From NCBI GenBank assembly GCA_009760885.1, contig CM019704.1, forward strand, positions 16,798,429 to 16,862,428: DNA of 64,000 nucleotides, in the 5' to 3' direction. The notes below the pieces were generated by a model. The model saw only the letters and a program-made list of their open reading frames with translations, searched no databases and was not told where the DNA came from. The translations under genes and the position numbers were made by a program. Source of the DNA: Achatina immaculata (lineage: Eukaryota > Mollusca > Gastropoda > Stylommatophora > Achatinidae). Shown in pieces: positions 35,395-47,214 of this stretch. Within the stretch, counting starts at the first letter, position 1. Each line of letters starts with the position of its first letter.

Positions 35395-36370
35395 AGTGGC
35401 ACGATCTAACAACACTGCAACGACCTCTGCAGTTCTTCTCTTGGTATTCGATGTTACGCCCCTTTGGATGTCATCAGTATCGTCAAAGAAACGTCCCTTC
35501 AATGGTAACTTTTATTTTGGAAATAGAAAATAATCTCAGGGAGACAAATCTGGGGAATAGGGTGGATGACTGAGAACACACACTTGATTTTTGGGCCAAA
35601 AATTCCTGTACAACTACCGCCCGGTGAGCCGGTGCATTATCATGAAGAAGGAAAAAACTGCCAGGTGTTGAATACTCGGGTCGGACTCAGAGAATACTTT
35701 TCAACAGCCATTTCATACTATTTAAATAAACTCTAGCAGTGACAGTCTGTCCCTCTGGAATAAATTCTTTGTAAATAAATTCTTTGCTGTCGCAGAAGCA
35801 CGCCAACATTGTTTTCATTTTCGACTTTTGAAGACGGACCTTTTTGTCTTTTGGTGATGATGATGACTTCCACTGAGCACTTTGGCGTTTAGCTGTGGGA
35901 TCATAGCGGAATATCCATGTTTCATCCTCTACAACAATCAAATTTAAGAAATGTTTATTTCTGCGACACGTTTTGATCATGTTTTTGTGTACTCAAGACG
36001 CTGATGTTTTTGGTCATCAGAAAACGCATGTAGTACAAACCAGCAAGCAACTTATTTTTTTCTTGCTCAAATCTTCCACTAAAATTTTACGAATGGTCTC
36101 TCGGTTAACACCAAATTCATCTGACATCATCATCACAGTCAAACAATGATCTTCTTGTATCCGTTCTCTGACTTTTGCAATGAGTTCCTCATTACAAACA
36201 GAAATTGGGCGTCCATGTCTAGTTGCATTTGTAATCGTTTCCTCACCACTTTTGAATAGTAAATACCACTTGAATATCTGTCAGAAGATAAACAATTATC
36301 CCCATAAACTTTCCGCATCAATTCAACTGTCTCAATGGCACTTTTTCCGAGAATTTAATGTTAGCTTTTA
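35395..36370 (-). pseudogene. Mariner-2 transposase, heavily decayed
   Basis: The minus strand keeps recognisable mariner blocks: VEDETWIFRYDPTAKRQSAQ (first catalytic Asp), then EFIPEGQTVTARVYLN, RPEYSTPGS and LLHDNAPAHRA (second Asp). The region of the third Asp is frameshifted near 35600. The N-terminal helix-turn-helix half (36000-36370) is split by several stops and frameshifts. No function remains. It is clearly a different mariner lineage from the one at 52895-54229. Confidence 0.85.
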
Positions 36371-36532
36371 GCTCAATGATGATTACATGTCAATGCACCT
36401 CTAACTAGGTCAACAAAATGGCGGCTTGTTTGTCGGGCGGCGACGAAAAGTTGCCACATCATAGATGAATGCTGCCTCTTTGGTTTCCATGCTTTGCTTC
36501 ATAGATGGCATTTTTTGTCTTGACTATAAAAT

Positions 36533-36685
36533 TGTTAAGAGGACATTGTTAAGAGAGGCCAAATTAATAGGCATAAAATCCCTTGATGAGGTTGAAAAGC
36601 TCGCCGAAAACAGGAAAATTGGCGAACTACCTTGCGAGCCCTATGTGACGTTAAACGGCACGGAAAGGATATAAGATATAAGATA
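36533..36685 (+). pseudogene. LINE-C 3' tail nested in mariner-2, 7-bp target duplication
   Basis: A 153-bp insert encoding RTLLREAKLIGIKSLDEVEK and LAENRK, then GTGACGTTAAACGGCACGGA and an AAGATATAAGATA tail, nearly the same as the end of the LINE-C copy at 59633-62248. ATAAAAT flanks it at 36526-36532 and 36686-36692; beyond it the mariner end resumes with CAGTCTCATTGATTAATCG. Confidence 0.82.
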
Positions 36686-36727
36686 ATAAAATCAGTCTCA
36701 TTGATTAATCGTCGGACCTTGTGTCTA

Positions 36728-37556
36728 TATATATTGTGAATGACTGAAGCAGAAAAATTACTTACAGGACAAAGGGAAAAAAATCAACAGATCAGTCCCA
36801 TAACAAGGCAGTGAGCAATACTTTGAACTAGAGCCCTGGTATCTCAGAAGTGACCACGAGATTGCCTGTTCTCTGGCCTTTCATTGTTTCCTTTACTAAG
36901 CCACCGTACTCGCATTCAGTTTTTCTGTCTGTCGGTCAGGTATTCATGAAGTTGTTGTTACCGCATCTTTCTTTGAACATTTCGTCGCATCAAATAGGTC
37001 CGAATCTTGGGTGCTATTTCTTGTTACTTGAAAAATTTTCTTGGAGGAGGTGTATGGTGCAATTTTACGGAGGAAGGAAGGAAGGAAAGAAAGGAAAGAA
37101 GGAAGGATTAAGAAGTTGGAAAAGCTTTCTGTACTCCAGGTTTGTTTCGCTTCTATTGCAAACATGGATATATTTTATCCAGCACATGCATTTCATTAAA
37201 ACTATCCTTCCATCAGTTGCAGTTGCTTTCTCCATTTCTTGAGCCGAATACTTCCTGAGAAAATGGGTCAGTTTTGTGTCGCTACGTCTCCTGATATAAT
37301 GGAAGTACGGTCTTAACAACTTTTCATCAACCTTGAAATATCAACCGCTAAAAATGAATAAAATGTACCATCGTGATCTTTCCTTCCAAGAAAGCTTCTC
37401 ATTTTTCAGTAATATTCATATTTACAGCGCAAATTTACCGTAACAAACAATACAAAATATCTCTAGCACTCAGAGTTAACCACAAAACTCTCCAAAGCAC
37501 TTACTCCTTTTTTTTTTTTTTTGGCTTTCAAATTCCCGAAGCTTAAATGAGTGCCG
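36728..37556. other. No gene seen
   Basis: Contains a short GGAA-rich tract near 37072-37105 and a T-run near 37507-37522. No gene signature. Confidence 0.5.
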
Positions 37557-37815
37557 GCCTAAATTTGACACAGACAACATGTGACACTAGAACGGCTCAA
37601 CATTTGACACAGACATCATGGGACACTAGAACGACTCAACATTTGACACATACATCATAGAACATTAGAATGACCAAACACTGGACACAGACACCACGGA
37701 ACACTATAATGACCAAACACTGGACACAGACACTATGGAACACTATAATGACCAAACACTGGACACAGACACTATGGAACACTATAATGACCAAACACTG
37801 GACACAAACATTTGA
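37557..37815. repeat. 39-bp minisatellite, about 6.5 units
   Basis: Unit ACCAAACACTGGACACAGAC plus ACTATGGAACACTATAATG; the first copies are diverged (CATTTGACACAGACAACATG). 39 is divisible by three, giving a 13-residue frame on minus (VQCLVIIVFHSVC). Not a gene by my judgement. Confidence 0.92.
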
Positions 37816-39240
37816 CACTCTGCCGAGTTCAAGGGAGTAGTCATTTGCAGGCCGCATGTGAAATAAAGAGAAAATCAGGAGTGATGGAATTGGAAAAAAA
37901 AAAGCTGTCTGCAAGAAACTGATGCAGTGATTTCATATAAGTAGAGGACACGGCTTTTTAAAAACTCGAACACCCATTGTCAAAATCGTTTTGGCACAAT
38001 GGTCAGTAACAAGACTCTTCATGTGTGTAAATGGATTAGCGAAGATATCATGCGGGTAGCTACTTTCTGGTTAGTGTTCAAAATCCTCGTAGATGGGTTA
38101 GCCACAATAAAACTAGACTCTAACCTTAACCTCCAGGGACCGCCATTTATCTCTCCGACCATAATACACGGATCCACCTTTAAGTGTACACTTAGGAAGT
38201 TTCATTAATTTAAACGCTTTTTATATAGTCCAGCGTGTAACACATTCTTTATAGCCTAGTATAGAACCCGATTCTGGCTGAGGAGATGTTCACAAACTGT
38301 GCCTCATCCGTAATGATCTATACACAAGTTATATCATACATCATATCAGAGCAAACAAGGGCCCCTTCTCCCCCTCCCACTCCCCCAAGTTACGCTGTAA
38401 CAGCTGATATGGACATAGCAAAGCCCACAACATATGACAGAACGAATCTATAATTCCTGACAGATAGCCTATGGGCACAGTAGTACAGACTGCCCGTAAA
38501 TCAGAAGTTATATAATCTTATAAACCCAAAATAAACAGAAATCTGTTATGGGAGGGTAAATAATGATATTGATTTGCAATGCAATCGTACTGCTTGTTAC
38601 AGATGACTGAAATTAGTGAGATTGCAAAAAAAAAAAAATGTTGACAGAGGCTCTTATGAATATCCAGAATGCATTTATTTTATTTTTTTTTTTTGGTCTT
38701 ATGGGGCTATGAAGTGAAAGATCCATGATCATAGTATTTTGTTTTCACGTGGTGTATTATTTCTCATTCTGTCACACCCTGACACGGCCATGCTTTCAGA
38801 GCACGCTAACCTGCCTCATCCTGAGGCCAGATGCTTCTCATAGTTTCTGGAGCAGTTCCCCCCAATCCCCCCCCCCTCTTTTTCCAATACAAATGCGAGA
38901 GTACCCAGTTTTAGAGCTAGATTTTACTGCGGATGCAGTCGGAAGCACATCTTCAAAGCATTGAAGGGGAACTATTTATTTACCATAAAACTTGACTCCC
39001 ACATTATTCAAATCATAACGCAGGCAGAACGATAATGCCGGTGTCCACCGGTATCGCTGTTTAAGTTAAAACTCTGCTGTTAATTCCGGTACAAGAAAAA
39101 AAAGCATCCGGCAGTGAATAGCTCGTTTAAAAAAAATGGCGTTAAAAATGGAAAAGCTCTGATATCGTCAAATGCATATACAGTAAATACTGTGTATGTG
39201 TGCGAGCGTGCGTGTGTGTGTAACTTTGTTACTTATTTTT
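37816..39240. other. No gene seen
   Basis: Unique-looking AT-rich DNA with homopolymers (A12 near 38626, C9 near 38870). No family signature on either strand. Confidence 0.5.
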
Positions 39241-39244
39241 TATA

Positions 39245-39370
39245 ATAACTGAGGTATATTGGGGATACTGTGTTGGGCCCATATTTCCAAGACCATCGGC
39301 ATGTGAAAGTGTGATGATGTTAGCATCCTGCCTGCCTACATTACCTTCCCAGATATCTCTGGTAGACATT
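39245..39370 (-). mobile_element. SINE-1 3' fragment
   Basis: GTATATTGGGGATACTGTGT through CCAGATATCTCTGGTAGACA matches the 3' half of the SINE-1 copies at 21640-21910 (GGCATATTGGGGAATACGGT, CCAGATTTCTCTGGTACCCA). The tRNA head is absent. Confidence 0.7.
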
Positions 39371-39639
39371 TTTTTTTACATATACATACACACGCACGGA
39401 CGCACACGCAGACAGCTTTCAGATTTTGTTAAAAATAATTACATTTTTAAAAAAGTAAATATTTTTTAAAATATATGAAAGTTCAATATTTATAAACTAT
39501 AAATAAACTATATATTATATATATAAACTATACATTATATTAACTATATAAACTATATTTAAACTATAAAGCTCGCAAAATGTAGTCATAATTTTCAGTA
39601 AAAGGATAGCGGATGAATTTATTATCAAGTCATTTATGT

Positions 39640-40045
39640 GGTCTTGGCATTTCTGGTCTGGTGGTGTTTCTGGTCGAGAAGTGGTTGGTGGTCCCGTCTC
39701 TGATGGAACAGGTCGGTGGTTCGAACATGGCTGGAAATGCCTTCCTCCTCTTCACCCGGCTGTATCACCATGAGGATCTTATACTTACAGCAGCATGAGA
39801 AGAAAAGGCAGCCAGACCTGAAGCTGACAAAATCACCTTTTACTACGTCGACAGATTAAGAACGTCAAATTGACAAAATCACCTTTTACTACGTCGACAG
39901 ATTAAGAACGTCAAATTGACAAAATCACCTTTTACTACGTCGACAGATTAAGAACGTCAAATTGACAAAATCACCTTTTACTACGCCGACAGGTTAAGAA
40001 AAACATGAGCACTAACATTATATCCCTTAGGTGTCTTTGCATCAC
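39640..40045 (+). mobile_element. SINE-1-like remnant containing a tandem array
   Basis: A B-box-like GGTGGTTCGAAC (about 39716) begins the remnant. The known SINE-1 end AGGTTAAGAAAAACATGAGC and ACTAACATTATATCCCTTA is at 39991-40032. Between them the internal part has been amplified (separate entry at 39826). Confidence 0.55.
39826..40005. repeat. 46-bp tandem repeat inside SINE remnant
   Basis: GACAAAATCACC recurs at 39826, 39872, 39918 and 39964, an exact 46-bp period with nearly identical copies ending GACAGATTAAGAACGTCAAA. The unit corresponds to the SINE segment just before the GAGCACTAACA end. Confidence 0.93.
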
Positions 40046-40504
40046 GACACACGCGCATCTTTGCCTGCACGAGAATTAACTGTAAAAGCATCAGAAAAAC
40101 AACCAGATTTTTCTGTTTTCGGGTTTGTAAAACCTAAGGACATACACCTGAAATGAGAACAGAAGGAAGAAAACTTGCAGTAACATCTGGAGTAATTACT
40201 GCTAGTAAATTGGAAATGAGGCTGAAGCCTTACTCTCATTTGTATGAAAGAGCTCTGGTATGTAGATTCCTTAACGTCATGATAAGTCTTCGCTGGTTTC
40301 CCCGCGGTAAACAATTACTTTATAAAAAAATCATTGAGAGATTTTCCGAATTCGTTCTTGACTGAGCCATCTACAGGAATAGTTTCTTGAAAAGTTGATA
40401 GGAAAACAGAAGGACGATTCTGTGACAAAAACATCGAGAAGTTTTTGCTTGTTTGGAGGGAGAACTATATGGGGAAAATACAATAAAAAAACTATTATAA
40501 CCAA

Positions 40505-40590
40505 CAACCATATGGAAGCTCCATATGCCTTGGACACTTAAGGTTCAGAGAGAGAGAGAGAGAGAGGGGGAGAGGGAGAGAGAGAGAGAC
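40505..40590 (+). mobile_element. SINE-4 3' end with (GA)n tail
   Basis: AAGCTCCATATGCCTTGGAC and ACTTAAGGTTCAGAGAGAG match the end of the SINE-4 copy at 59295-59525 (GCCCCATGTGCCCTGGGCAC, TTAAGGTCCAGAGAGAG). The GA run extends to about 40590. 40591-41430 shows no gene. Confidence 0.65.
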
Positions 40591-41429
40591 AAAACTCGAA
40601 CACAAGAGAAAACAATACAGAAATGAAATTAAAAAGGTGAAATCGGATATAGTTCATAGCAAAAAAAGAAGAAGAGAAACAGAGAGAGAAGCCACCATCA
40701 GAAAAATTAGGATAAGGCAAATCAAAAGCACATGACAAAGAACATGGCGGATAGAACTGTGTAAGTTACAAGAAAAGATATCAAAACATGGAACTCTCGA
40801 AAGTTGACGATACTGATGATGGTGATTTTATTTTTAAATTCCAGCTTTAACAAACAAAATAAAGAAAGCCATATCAACTATAATTGTATAAATAAGTCAA
40901 CAAACAATTAGTATTCCTATAATTTTGCTGAGTGCCATCTCATAATTAAGTTACATAAAAAAAAATTACATGAAAAAACAAAACAAACTAAAATGAGGTT
41001 ACTGTAGCGCAGTAGGAGCAGCCGGAGATGTACTGCTTGTATCACTGCGCAAGCAGAAAATTGAAAACATAAATTATTAATAAACATTACACGAGTATTA
41101 TTTACCGCTATCCCATACCATAAACTCATTCCCCACCACATTTCCGTTTCGTTTTTTCCTGAACAATTCTGTGTTTCAGAAAATATCACAAAAAGAGTAA
41201 ACTACAGGCAGAGCCAGAAAATGAAATTCGCACTCAGCATGTACACGACAGAGCAGAAAACACTGGGAAAAAAATGCTCCTCTTGAATTCAAGCAACATA
41301 CAAGTATATTAACTAGACATGATAAACGTGGAACCAGTGGAACAGTAAACAACACTGCGACAAAAGTAGGAGACAAAAAGGGGCGACAGAAATAATAACA
41401 GCTATGACTGATATACAACACTGACAAGA

Positions 41430-41650
41430 TACATTAGGAAATAGTCTAGCTATGACCGGTATACAACACTGACAAGATACAGTAGGAGATAGTCTGTCCC
41501 ACTGTGTCGCTTATCCCTGCTTGTAACACAGCATAGAGGCGTAGGGGAGATAACTTCTCACACTGTGTCACATATCCCTGTTTGTAACACAGTGTAGAGG
41601 AGATAGCTTGTTACATTGTGTCACTTATCCCTGCTTGTAACACAAAGTAG
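41430..41650. repeat. Short tandem duplications around TGTAACACAG
   Basis: GCTATGACYGGTATACAACA and CTGCTTGTAACACAGCATAG type blocks each recur two to three times with imperfect spacing of about 63 bp. Confidence 0.65.
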
Positions 41651-41759
41651 AGAAGAAATAGCAGACAAAATCATCTGGAATATCAAGTCAGCCTGACAAG
41701 CCAATCAAAATGATAATTTTTCTCTCGAGCCAAGACTCAGTACTTAAGCTGAGTGAAAC

Positions 41760-41900
41760 AGCGGTCAGTGGCCCGTAGCTGACTGCATTTGTCTGGGTTG
41801 GCGAACCACAGCTTGTCAAGATCCTTCTCTATCTACAAGTGGTTCGCATGGAAAGAGACAGTATTCTGGCTAAATTAACAGAGACTGAGATAGGAAAGTC
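41760..41900 (-). mobile_element. Repeat D, partial diverged copy
   Basis: GGCGAACCACAGCTTGTCAA and CTACAAGTGGTTCGCATGGA resemble the distal end of repeat D at 63385-63725, and ATTCTGGCTAAATTAACAGA resembles its TCTGGCTAAAGGGGCAGGA part. The rest is lost. Confidence 0.4.
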
Positions 41901-42514
41901 AACTCGCTCCAAAAAAAAAAAAATACTATGAACCGAAGTGGGATGTGTTGGGCGAAAGGTACATAACTGCAATGCAAAACAACCAACGTCTTTTTGAAGA
42001 TGAACGACGATGAAGAAAAGAAGAAGAAGAAGATAACTTTCATGCCCCATTGACGAAAGCCAACTAATACTGCATATAATTAAGACACATGAACCATCTA
42101 ACTGAGCCAGCAATTGCTTCAGGTCAGAGACATTAAAGAACTTTGCACCTGCTCACCTTACCGTTAACTACATTTTAAAACAACGCGTTTTACTCTCCAC
42201 TTGCTTTTCTGTTACAATGTGCCATTGTAGAGGGTGTCACAGTGCAATGAAGATCTACTGTTATCTAATTCTCATGGGAGAGAAGGCACTAGATTTTGAT
42301 GTATAACATAAAAGTAAATGGGATGAACGAACAATATTTTCAAATGAACGAAGAATTTAACAATCAAGCTACGCCTGACCTTCTGGTCGTTATCTCCCAG
42401 GTTTCACTCTGTCGCAAAATTCAGGGTCGTTTAAGTTCTAGGTACACTAACCACATAATGAACACAAATAACGTTTTCAGTTTCAAAACTTTTATGAATT
42501 AGAGGAATGAAGAG

Positions 42515-42830
42515 TGAGTGAGTGAGTGAGTGAGTGAGACACAGAGAGATAAAAAGAGAGAAAGAATGAACAGAATCTATATTCAAAGGGTGAAGTACTC
42601 TCCGATATTCTACCCTGAGTGGGGGAGAGAGAGGGGAGAGAGAGAGAGACGGGAGGCAGCGAAAGAGATGGAGAGAGAGAGAGGCAGAAAGAAAAGCCGA
42701 CAAAGAGAGAGAAAGAGACAGAGAAATAAAGAGAGACAGAGAGAGAAAGAGAAAGAGAGAGACAGAGAGAGAGAAAGAGAGGGAAAGGGGAGAGAAGAGA
42801 GAGAGGGAGGGTATTTGAGAGAGAATACCA
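42515..42830. repeat. Purine-rich (GA)n/(GAGT)n tract
   Basis: A GAGT run at about 42511-42537 is followed by 200 bp of interrupted GAGA/AAGAGA, with near-complete purine bias on plus. Low-complexity frames on minus (Leu/Ser/Phe-rich) are not genes. 42831-43667 has no recognised gene. Confidence 0.9.
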
Positions 42831-43667
42831 CGAGATTGTTTTAAGAAGCGAAACAGGAGCACAGAGAGGGACAGATGGAGAGAAAACGGCAAAGGCTAAA
42901 ACAGCCGTAGATGGAATATAAACGAGAGACTGGTCCGTTCGAATAAAGAGACCAAAAAAAAAAAAACTCCACTGATATAAAAAGCATATAGAATTCATAA
43001 TAATGAACGCAATGCAGAGCAGGGAAGTGGGAAATACATCAAAAAAGAAAAGTGGACGATGTAGCGTTTTGTTGGACAACTGGACATGCGGATGTCCTCT
43101 TCCGGGGATTTAGAAGTGGCAAAGCTTTAATTTAGCTAACAGGGGTCAATTTGAAGGGGCTTAACCGCGCGCAACCTTAGACACCAGTCGCTGGATGGAA
43201 CTGGTCCCTTTGGAACCGGGAAAAGCAGATCTTGTTGGCTGCAACCTATTTAGTGTTAGCGCCAAAGGCAGAATATTAACTTGAAAATATCAAGTGCAGT
43301 GTCAAAACTGTGTTACGTGATATCTATTTTCCACATTAATCTGTTAATCAGCATTGATATGTAGCTTGTCGTTATGTTTTCTATAGTCTGAGATGGTTAT
43401 TTAAATAAATCCTGTTTCACTCTTACTTCATATTAGTTGTTTTCTATTAAATATTGTTTTCGATTTACGACCTATACCACTCTGTCGTAAGTCGATTTAA
43501 TCGTAGCCTGAAAATCATATAGTGATGTGTTACATATGCGTGTTGTAAGTACTGAAATGAAATATGTTCAAAGACTTGATCAGTTTATTCTTTATGCTAA
43601 ATTATTCATTAAAGAAAGGATAATATGTGTATCCCAAACAAAGCATTTGCACCTCTATATCCCGAAA

Positions 43668-43950
43668 ATAGGGTGCCTGAGTGGCGAAGTAGTTAGTGCG
43701 CTGTCTGTCATGGCGAAGGTAGGGAGTTCGAATTCGAATCTGGCCGGAGGCACCCCAGTCACCCAGCTGCAGAAATGGGTACCCGACTTCTTCTGGAGTT
43801 GGGGAAGGAAAGGCGGCCAGGTATGATACTGACCATATCACCCTCTAGGGTGCTGACAGGTCAAGGAGAGTATGGGCACTAACACCATATCCCTACGTGA
43901 TTATAAGGCTTGACATGATTACCTTTACCTTTACTTTTTTATCCCTAAAA
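43668..43950 (+). mobile_element. SINE-1 copy
   Basis: A tRNA-like head GAGTGGCGAAGTAGTTAGTG, B box GTTCGAATTCGAATC (with a small internal duplication), core GCAGAAATGGGTACC, ATACTGACCATATCACCCTC and ACTAACACCATATCCCTA. The tail is TTACCTTTACCTTTAC. Non-coding, Pol III type. Confidence 0.85.
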
Positions 43951-44015
43951 TAGCGCCTGTTTTAACTTCTATATTCCATACAACACTTGTTTTCACTTCT
44001 GTATTCTATTTAACG

Positions 44016-44881
44016 ACAAGGATGTGTACTATCTCCAGACCTTTTTCTCTGTATAGCGAGAATATTCTAAGAACAATCATCACAGAACCAAGCATAAAAA
44101 TTGGGGGATACAATATTAACAACCTTCGGTATGCTGACGACACAGTACTGATAGCTGAGAACCAACAAGACCTGCAAAATCTCTTGGATAAAGTCGCCAA
44201 AGAAAGTGAACAGAAAGGCCTTACTTGGAACATCAAAAAGACAGAGACTATGGTTATTTCTAAGAAACAGAATCCACCAGCATGCAGTATTAAATTAAAC
44301 GGAACTATTCTAAAGCAGGTGCAGAAATTCAAATACCTTGGAGCAGTAATAACTTCAGATGGGAAATGCAGAACAGAAACTAGGAACAGAATAGGCCAAG
44401 CTAAGATTGCATTTCAGAGAATGAGAAACATATTAACTAACACATCTTTATCAATGAATGTTAGAAAAACGAGTCCTAACATGCTATATTGAACCTATCT
44501 TGTTATATGGAAGTGAATCATGGTCAATAGGCAAGTCTGCACAAAAATCATTGGAAGCAGCAGAAATGTGGTTTATTAGAAGAATGTTGCGAATCCCCTG
44601 GACAACAAAAATAACTAATGAAGAATGTATGAGAAGAGCATAAAAGAGAGACAATGTACTTTCATAGGACATGCAATGAGAAGAGGGGGCATTGAAAATA
44701 TTATAACAGGAAAAATAGAAGGAAGATAATCAAGAGGAAGACCGAGAGAAATGATACTGGACAGTCTGACAGGATGGTGTGAGAGGAGATCACCAACTGA
44801 ACTGATGGCCTGCATGAAGGATCGAGTACTCTGGAGAAGCATAATAGCCAACGCCAGTCGGCACGGCACCTGATGATGATG
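44016..44881 (+). pseudogene. LINE-A copy, 5'-truncated, 13-bp target duplication
   Basis: An 866-bp insertion flanked by ATTCTATTTAACG (44003-44015 and 44882-44894), ending in (TGA)n. It starts within the GVRQGC motif codon region (CAAGGATGTGTACT) and keeps RYADDTVLIAENQQD, NIKKTETMVI, FKYLGAVITSDG and MWFIRRMLRIP. It has a frameshift in the A5 run near 44465 and a stop at 44644 before the GKIEGR tail (IITGKIEGR, then stop). About 95% like the minus-strand copy at 30215-32591 by eye. Confidence 0.92.
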
Positions 44882-44894
44882 ATTCTATTTAACG

Positions 44895-46555
44895 CCTAAG
44901 TTCACTTCTATACATCCTGTACAAAGCTTACTTTCACCTCTATATCCCACATAACTCTTGTCTTCACACCTGTGTACAGTATAACGTTTGTTTTCACCTG
45001 TGTATGTCACAAATAACGCTACTTTTTCAAGAGTATCACCTGGACTTCAACTGACAAGAATATCAGACCGACGTTATAGAGTGACACATTTTTAATAATT
45101 CAATGTTCAATTTATAACTCAAATAAACGGAGTTTTCGTATAAATGACATGCTAATAAGCATTTTTACTTTAAATCTTGCCACCTTGGTTGTTATTCGCT
45201 CAGATATTAACGTCACTAAAATTCGTATCTAGTTTCTTTCAATATCACCACATTTTTAAAATAAAGAATAGAGGTCTGGCTAGGTCCTTTTCCTGATTTA
45301 GTCCATATATCTGCCATCTCTGGAGGACACAATGTGTTGGCTGTGTCTCTTCACTGCTGGCGCATAGATCTGTTGAATCAGTCTGAGGTCTTAACCGGCA
45401 ACGTCCTGTTCTCAGGAATATATATATATATATGGAACATATAATGTCCTAGAATGTATAAAATAGGAAAAAGTAGGAGCAGCTTTATTACTTAACGATT
45501 ACACAGTTGTGACGTTTCGGCGTGAGCCTTAATCATACAAAAACATACAGGACGAAGAAATAGAGAGAGGAGATAAAGTATAGATTCACATGAATACTAT
45601 TTCTTTTTTTAAGTTAAAAAAAAAGGTATTTTTAAAGAGTACTTAGCTGTAAATTATAATGTCCTGTTCTTAGCCGGAAGATTGCATAACATGGCTGGTT
45701 CTTGCGAGTTTATGGTATTCGTCATCTTTTTTTTTTACATTTGTGTGTTGCTTTATCTATTTTACTTCACATATAATTTTTAGTGTGCTCTTTGTTTCGC
45801 CGTATGTTGAGCTTCTATCCATCTGTTGCGTTCTCCATCTCTCTTCGAAAGCGATCTGCAATAATGTATGTGGGTCCCAACACAATATCATAGTCACTTA
45901 CGCTTACTGAAATTTTCCACACTTTGTCCCTGTTTCGAGACACATTGCATCAAACAGGGGCAAATTGCTCCAAAATGGCGGAAGGTGCCGGGAGCCGCGG
46001 GGAACAACCAGAAAAAAAAAACCGAAAGGAATTGCTAGTGATGTGGACAACATGTCCGGATTCCCGGGGTGTCATCAAAACCTCGTCACCGTAAATGACC
46101 TGCTCTCACGCGGTGCTGCTTGACTTAGAAGCCCATCGACATTTGATCCCGCCAGGCCGGAAAAAAAAATCCCCTGGCATAAAAAGAAAAAGATTGACGT
46201 GAACTAGAAAAACAGAACCAACGAGCACAAAATCTCCAGCTCTTCTGAGGGAAAAATAAATGCACACCGTGAAGTACTTTTACTTTACTACATTCAAGAA
46301 TACATGTACTTTCGCCATAAACATGCTACAAATTCAATAATATTCTCACCACAACACGTGGACTTCACTCAAGTTGCTTGTATAAGGCTAATTAGATTAG
46401 ATTTTTTTTCTTGTGAAATTTTTCTCATGTTTGTCTGACTTATAAATATAACGATGTGGAAGTCAAAGTCTATTTTAACGTGAGCATAAAGATAAAAAAT
46501 CTTAAGTTTGGACACTTTATACTGAATATTAACAGTGTAGTGCATTTTGTCCACT
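44895..46555. other. No gene seen
   Basis: Holds an (AT)n run near 45419-45434 and AT-rich unique DNA. A GTGACGTTTCGGCGTGAGCC segment (about 45508) resembles wording of repeat ends in other animals but I could not assign it. Confidence 0.5.
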
Positions 46556-46765
46556 TCTCGTGTCGCGTGGTGCAGTGGTTAGAACACTCGCCTGCTCATC
46601 ACGAGGTATTTTTGTCGATTTCCCATTCGGGCGGATTTTTTTTCAGATCGATAGGCGTCAGGATCAGCTCAGCCTGGTATTTGGTGTTTCCTAGGTTAAA
46701 AAAAAAAAAAATAGGTACCGAGGGAAAACTGCCCGACTGGAGTCCCTACTTCAAATGCTGTATTG
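46556..46765 (+). mobile_element. SINE-3 copy (tRNA-derived)
   Basis: The tRNA-like head carries A box GTGGTGCAGTGGTTAGAACA and the anticodon-side CTCGCCTGCTCATCACGAGG, with a degraded B box (CGATTTCCCATTC). An A14 run (46697-46711) and AATAGGTACCGAGGGAAAAC follow. Distinct head from SINE-1 and SINE-2. Confidence 0.7.
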
Positions 46766-46787
46766 GCCTAGCACTTGTACGAACTCA

Positions 46788-47060
46788 CTGTAATTGCAAG
46801 CTGTTGTTCTTTGCAGCCGATGTTGTAGAAATGTTGAGGCACAGCATCGTATCGGCGTGGGAGCGGGTAATGGCGGCTATTTTTTTCAGTCTCAGAGTAC
46901 AGCAGGGGGTGTGCAGTGCTTCTTTAGCAGACTCCACCACCATGGGGACTATGGCGATCCCTGCCCCGTTAGCCAGGTTAGGCCTGTTACTGGGGGTACC
47001 ACGGAGAGGTGGGACATGGTCTTAGTCATTTATGGGTCAGTTATAGCATATCAGCTATGG
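46788..47060 (+). mobile_element. Repeat D copy, left arm of inverted pair
   Basis: Contains GTTGTTCTTTGCAGCCGATG, GAGGCACAGCATCGTATCGG, CTTCTTTAGCAGACTCCACC, CCGTTAGCCAGG, GTTACTGGGGGTACC and GAGGTGGGACATGGTCTTAG. It is the mirror of the copy at 47215-47470. Confidence 0.82.
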
Positions 47061-47214
47061 ATCGCTGATTACCTTATCGGGTGTCTTCGCTCCTGTACTG
47101 GCGTAGAAATGTGAAATCACTAACACTTCACACACCTACAGCATGCAAATGCCACGGGGCATAGATTCCCTTAACACGATGGTGAAGGCGTTGTCTGATT
47201 TGGCAATCAACGAT

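Larger units (their letters stand above)
34956..36725 (-). mobile_element. Mariner-2 element with two nested LINE tails
   Basis: Terminal inverted repeats contain GTCCGACAATTAAGTAATGA (left, from 34967) and, from the right read inward, GGTCCGACGATTAATCAATG, in a TA-rich flank (TA dinucleotides at 34954-34955 and 36726-36727). Total length is 1770 bp. Subtracting the nested LINE-B (about 35059-35379) and LINE-C (36533-36692, with duplicated target) inserts leaves about 1.29 kb, the normal mariner size. Left and right outer ends differ by a 2-bp indel. Confidence 0.85.

Noticed and set aside
45400..45560. Penelope-like element end (GACGTTTCGGC wording)
   Set aside because: No GIY-YIG or RT sequence nearby; similarity rests on a short phrase from memory.
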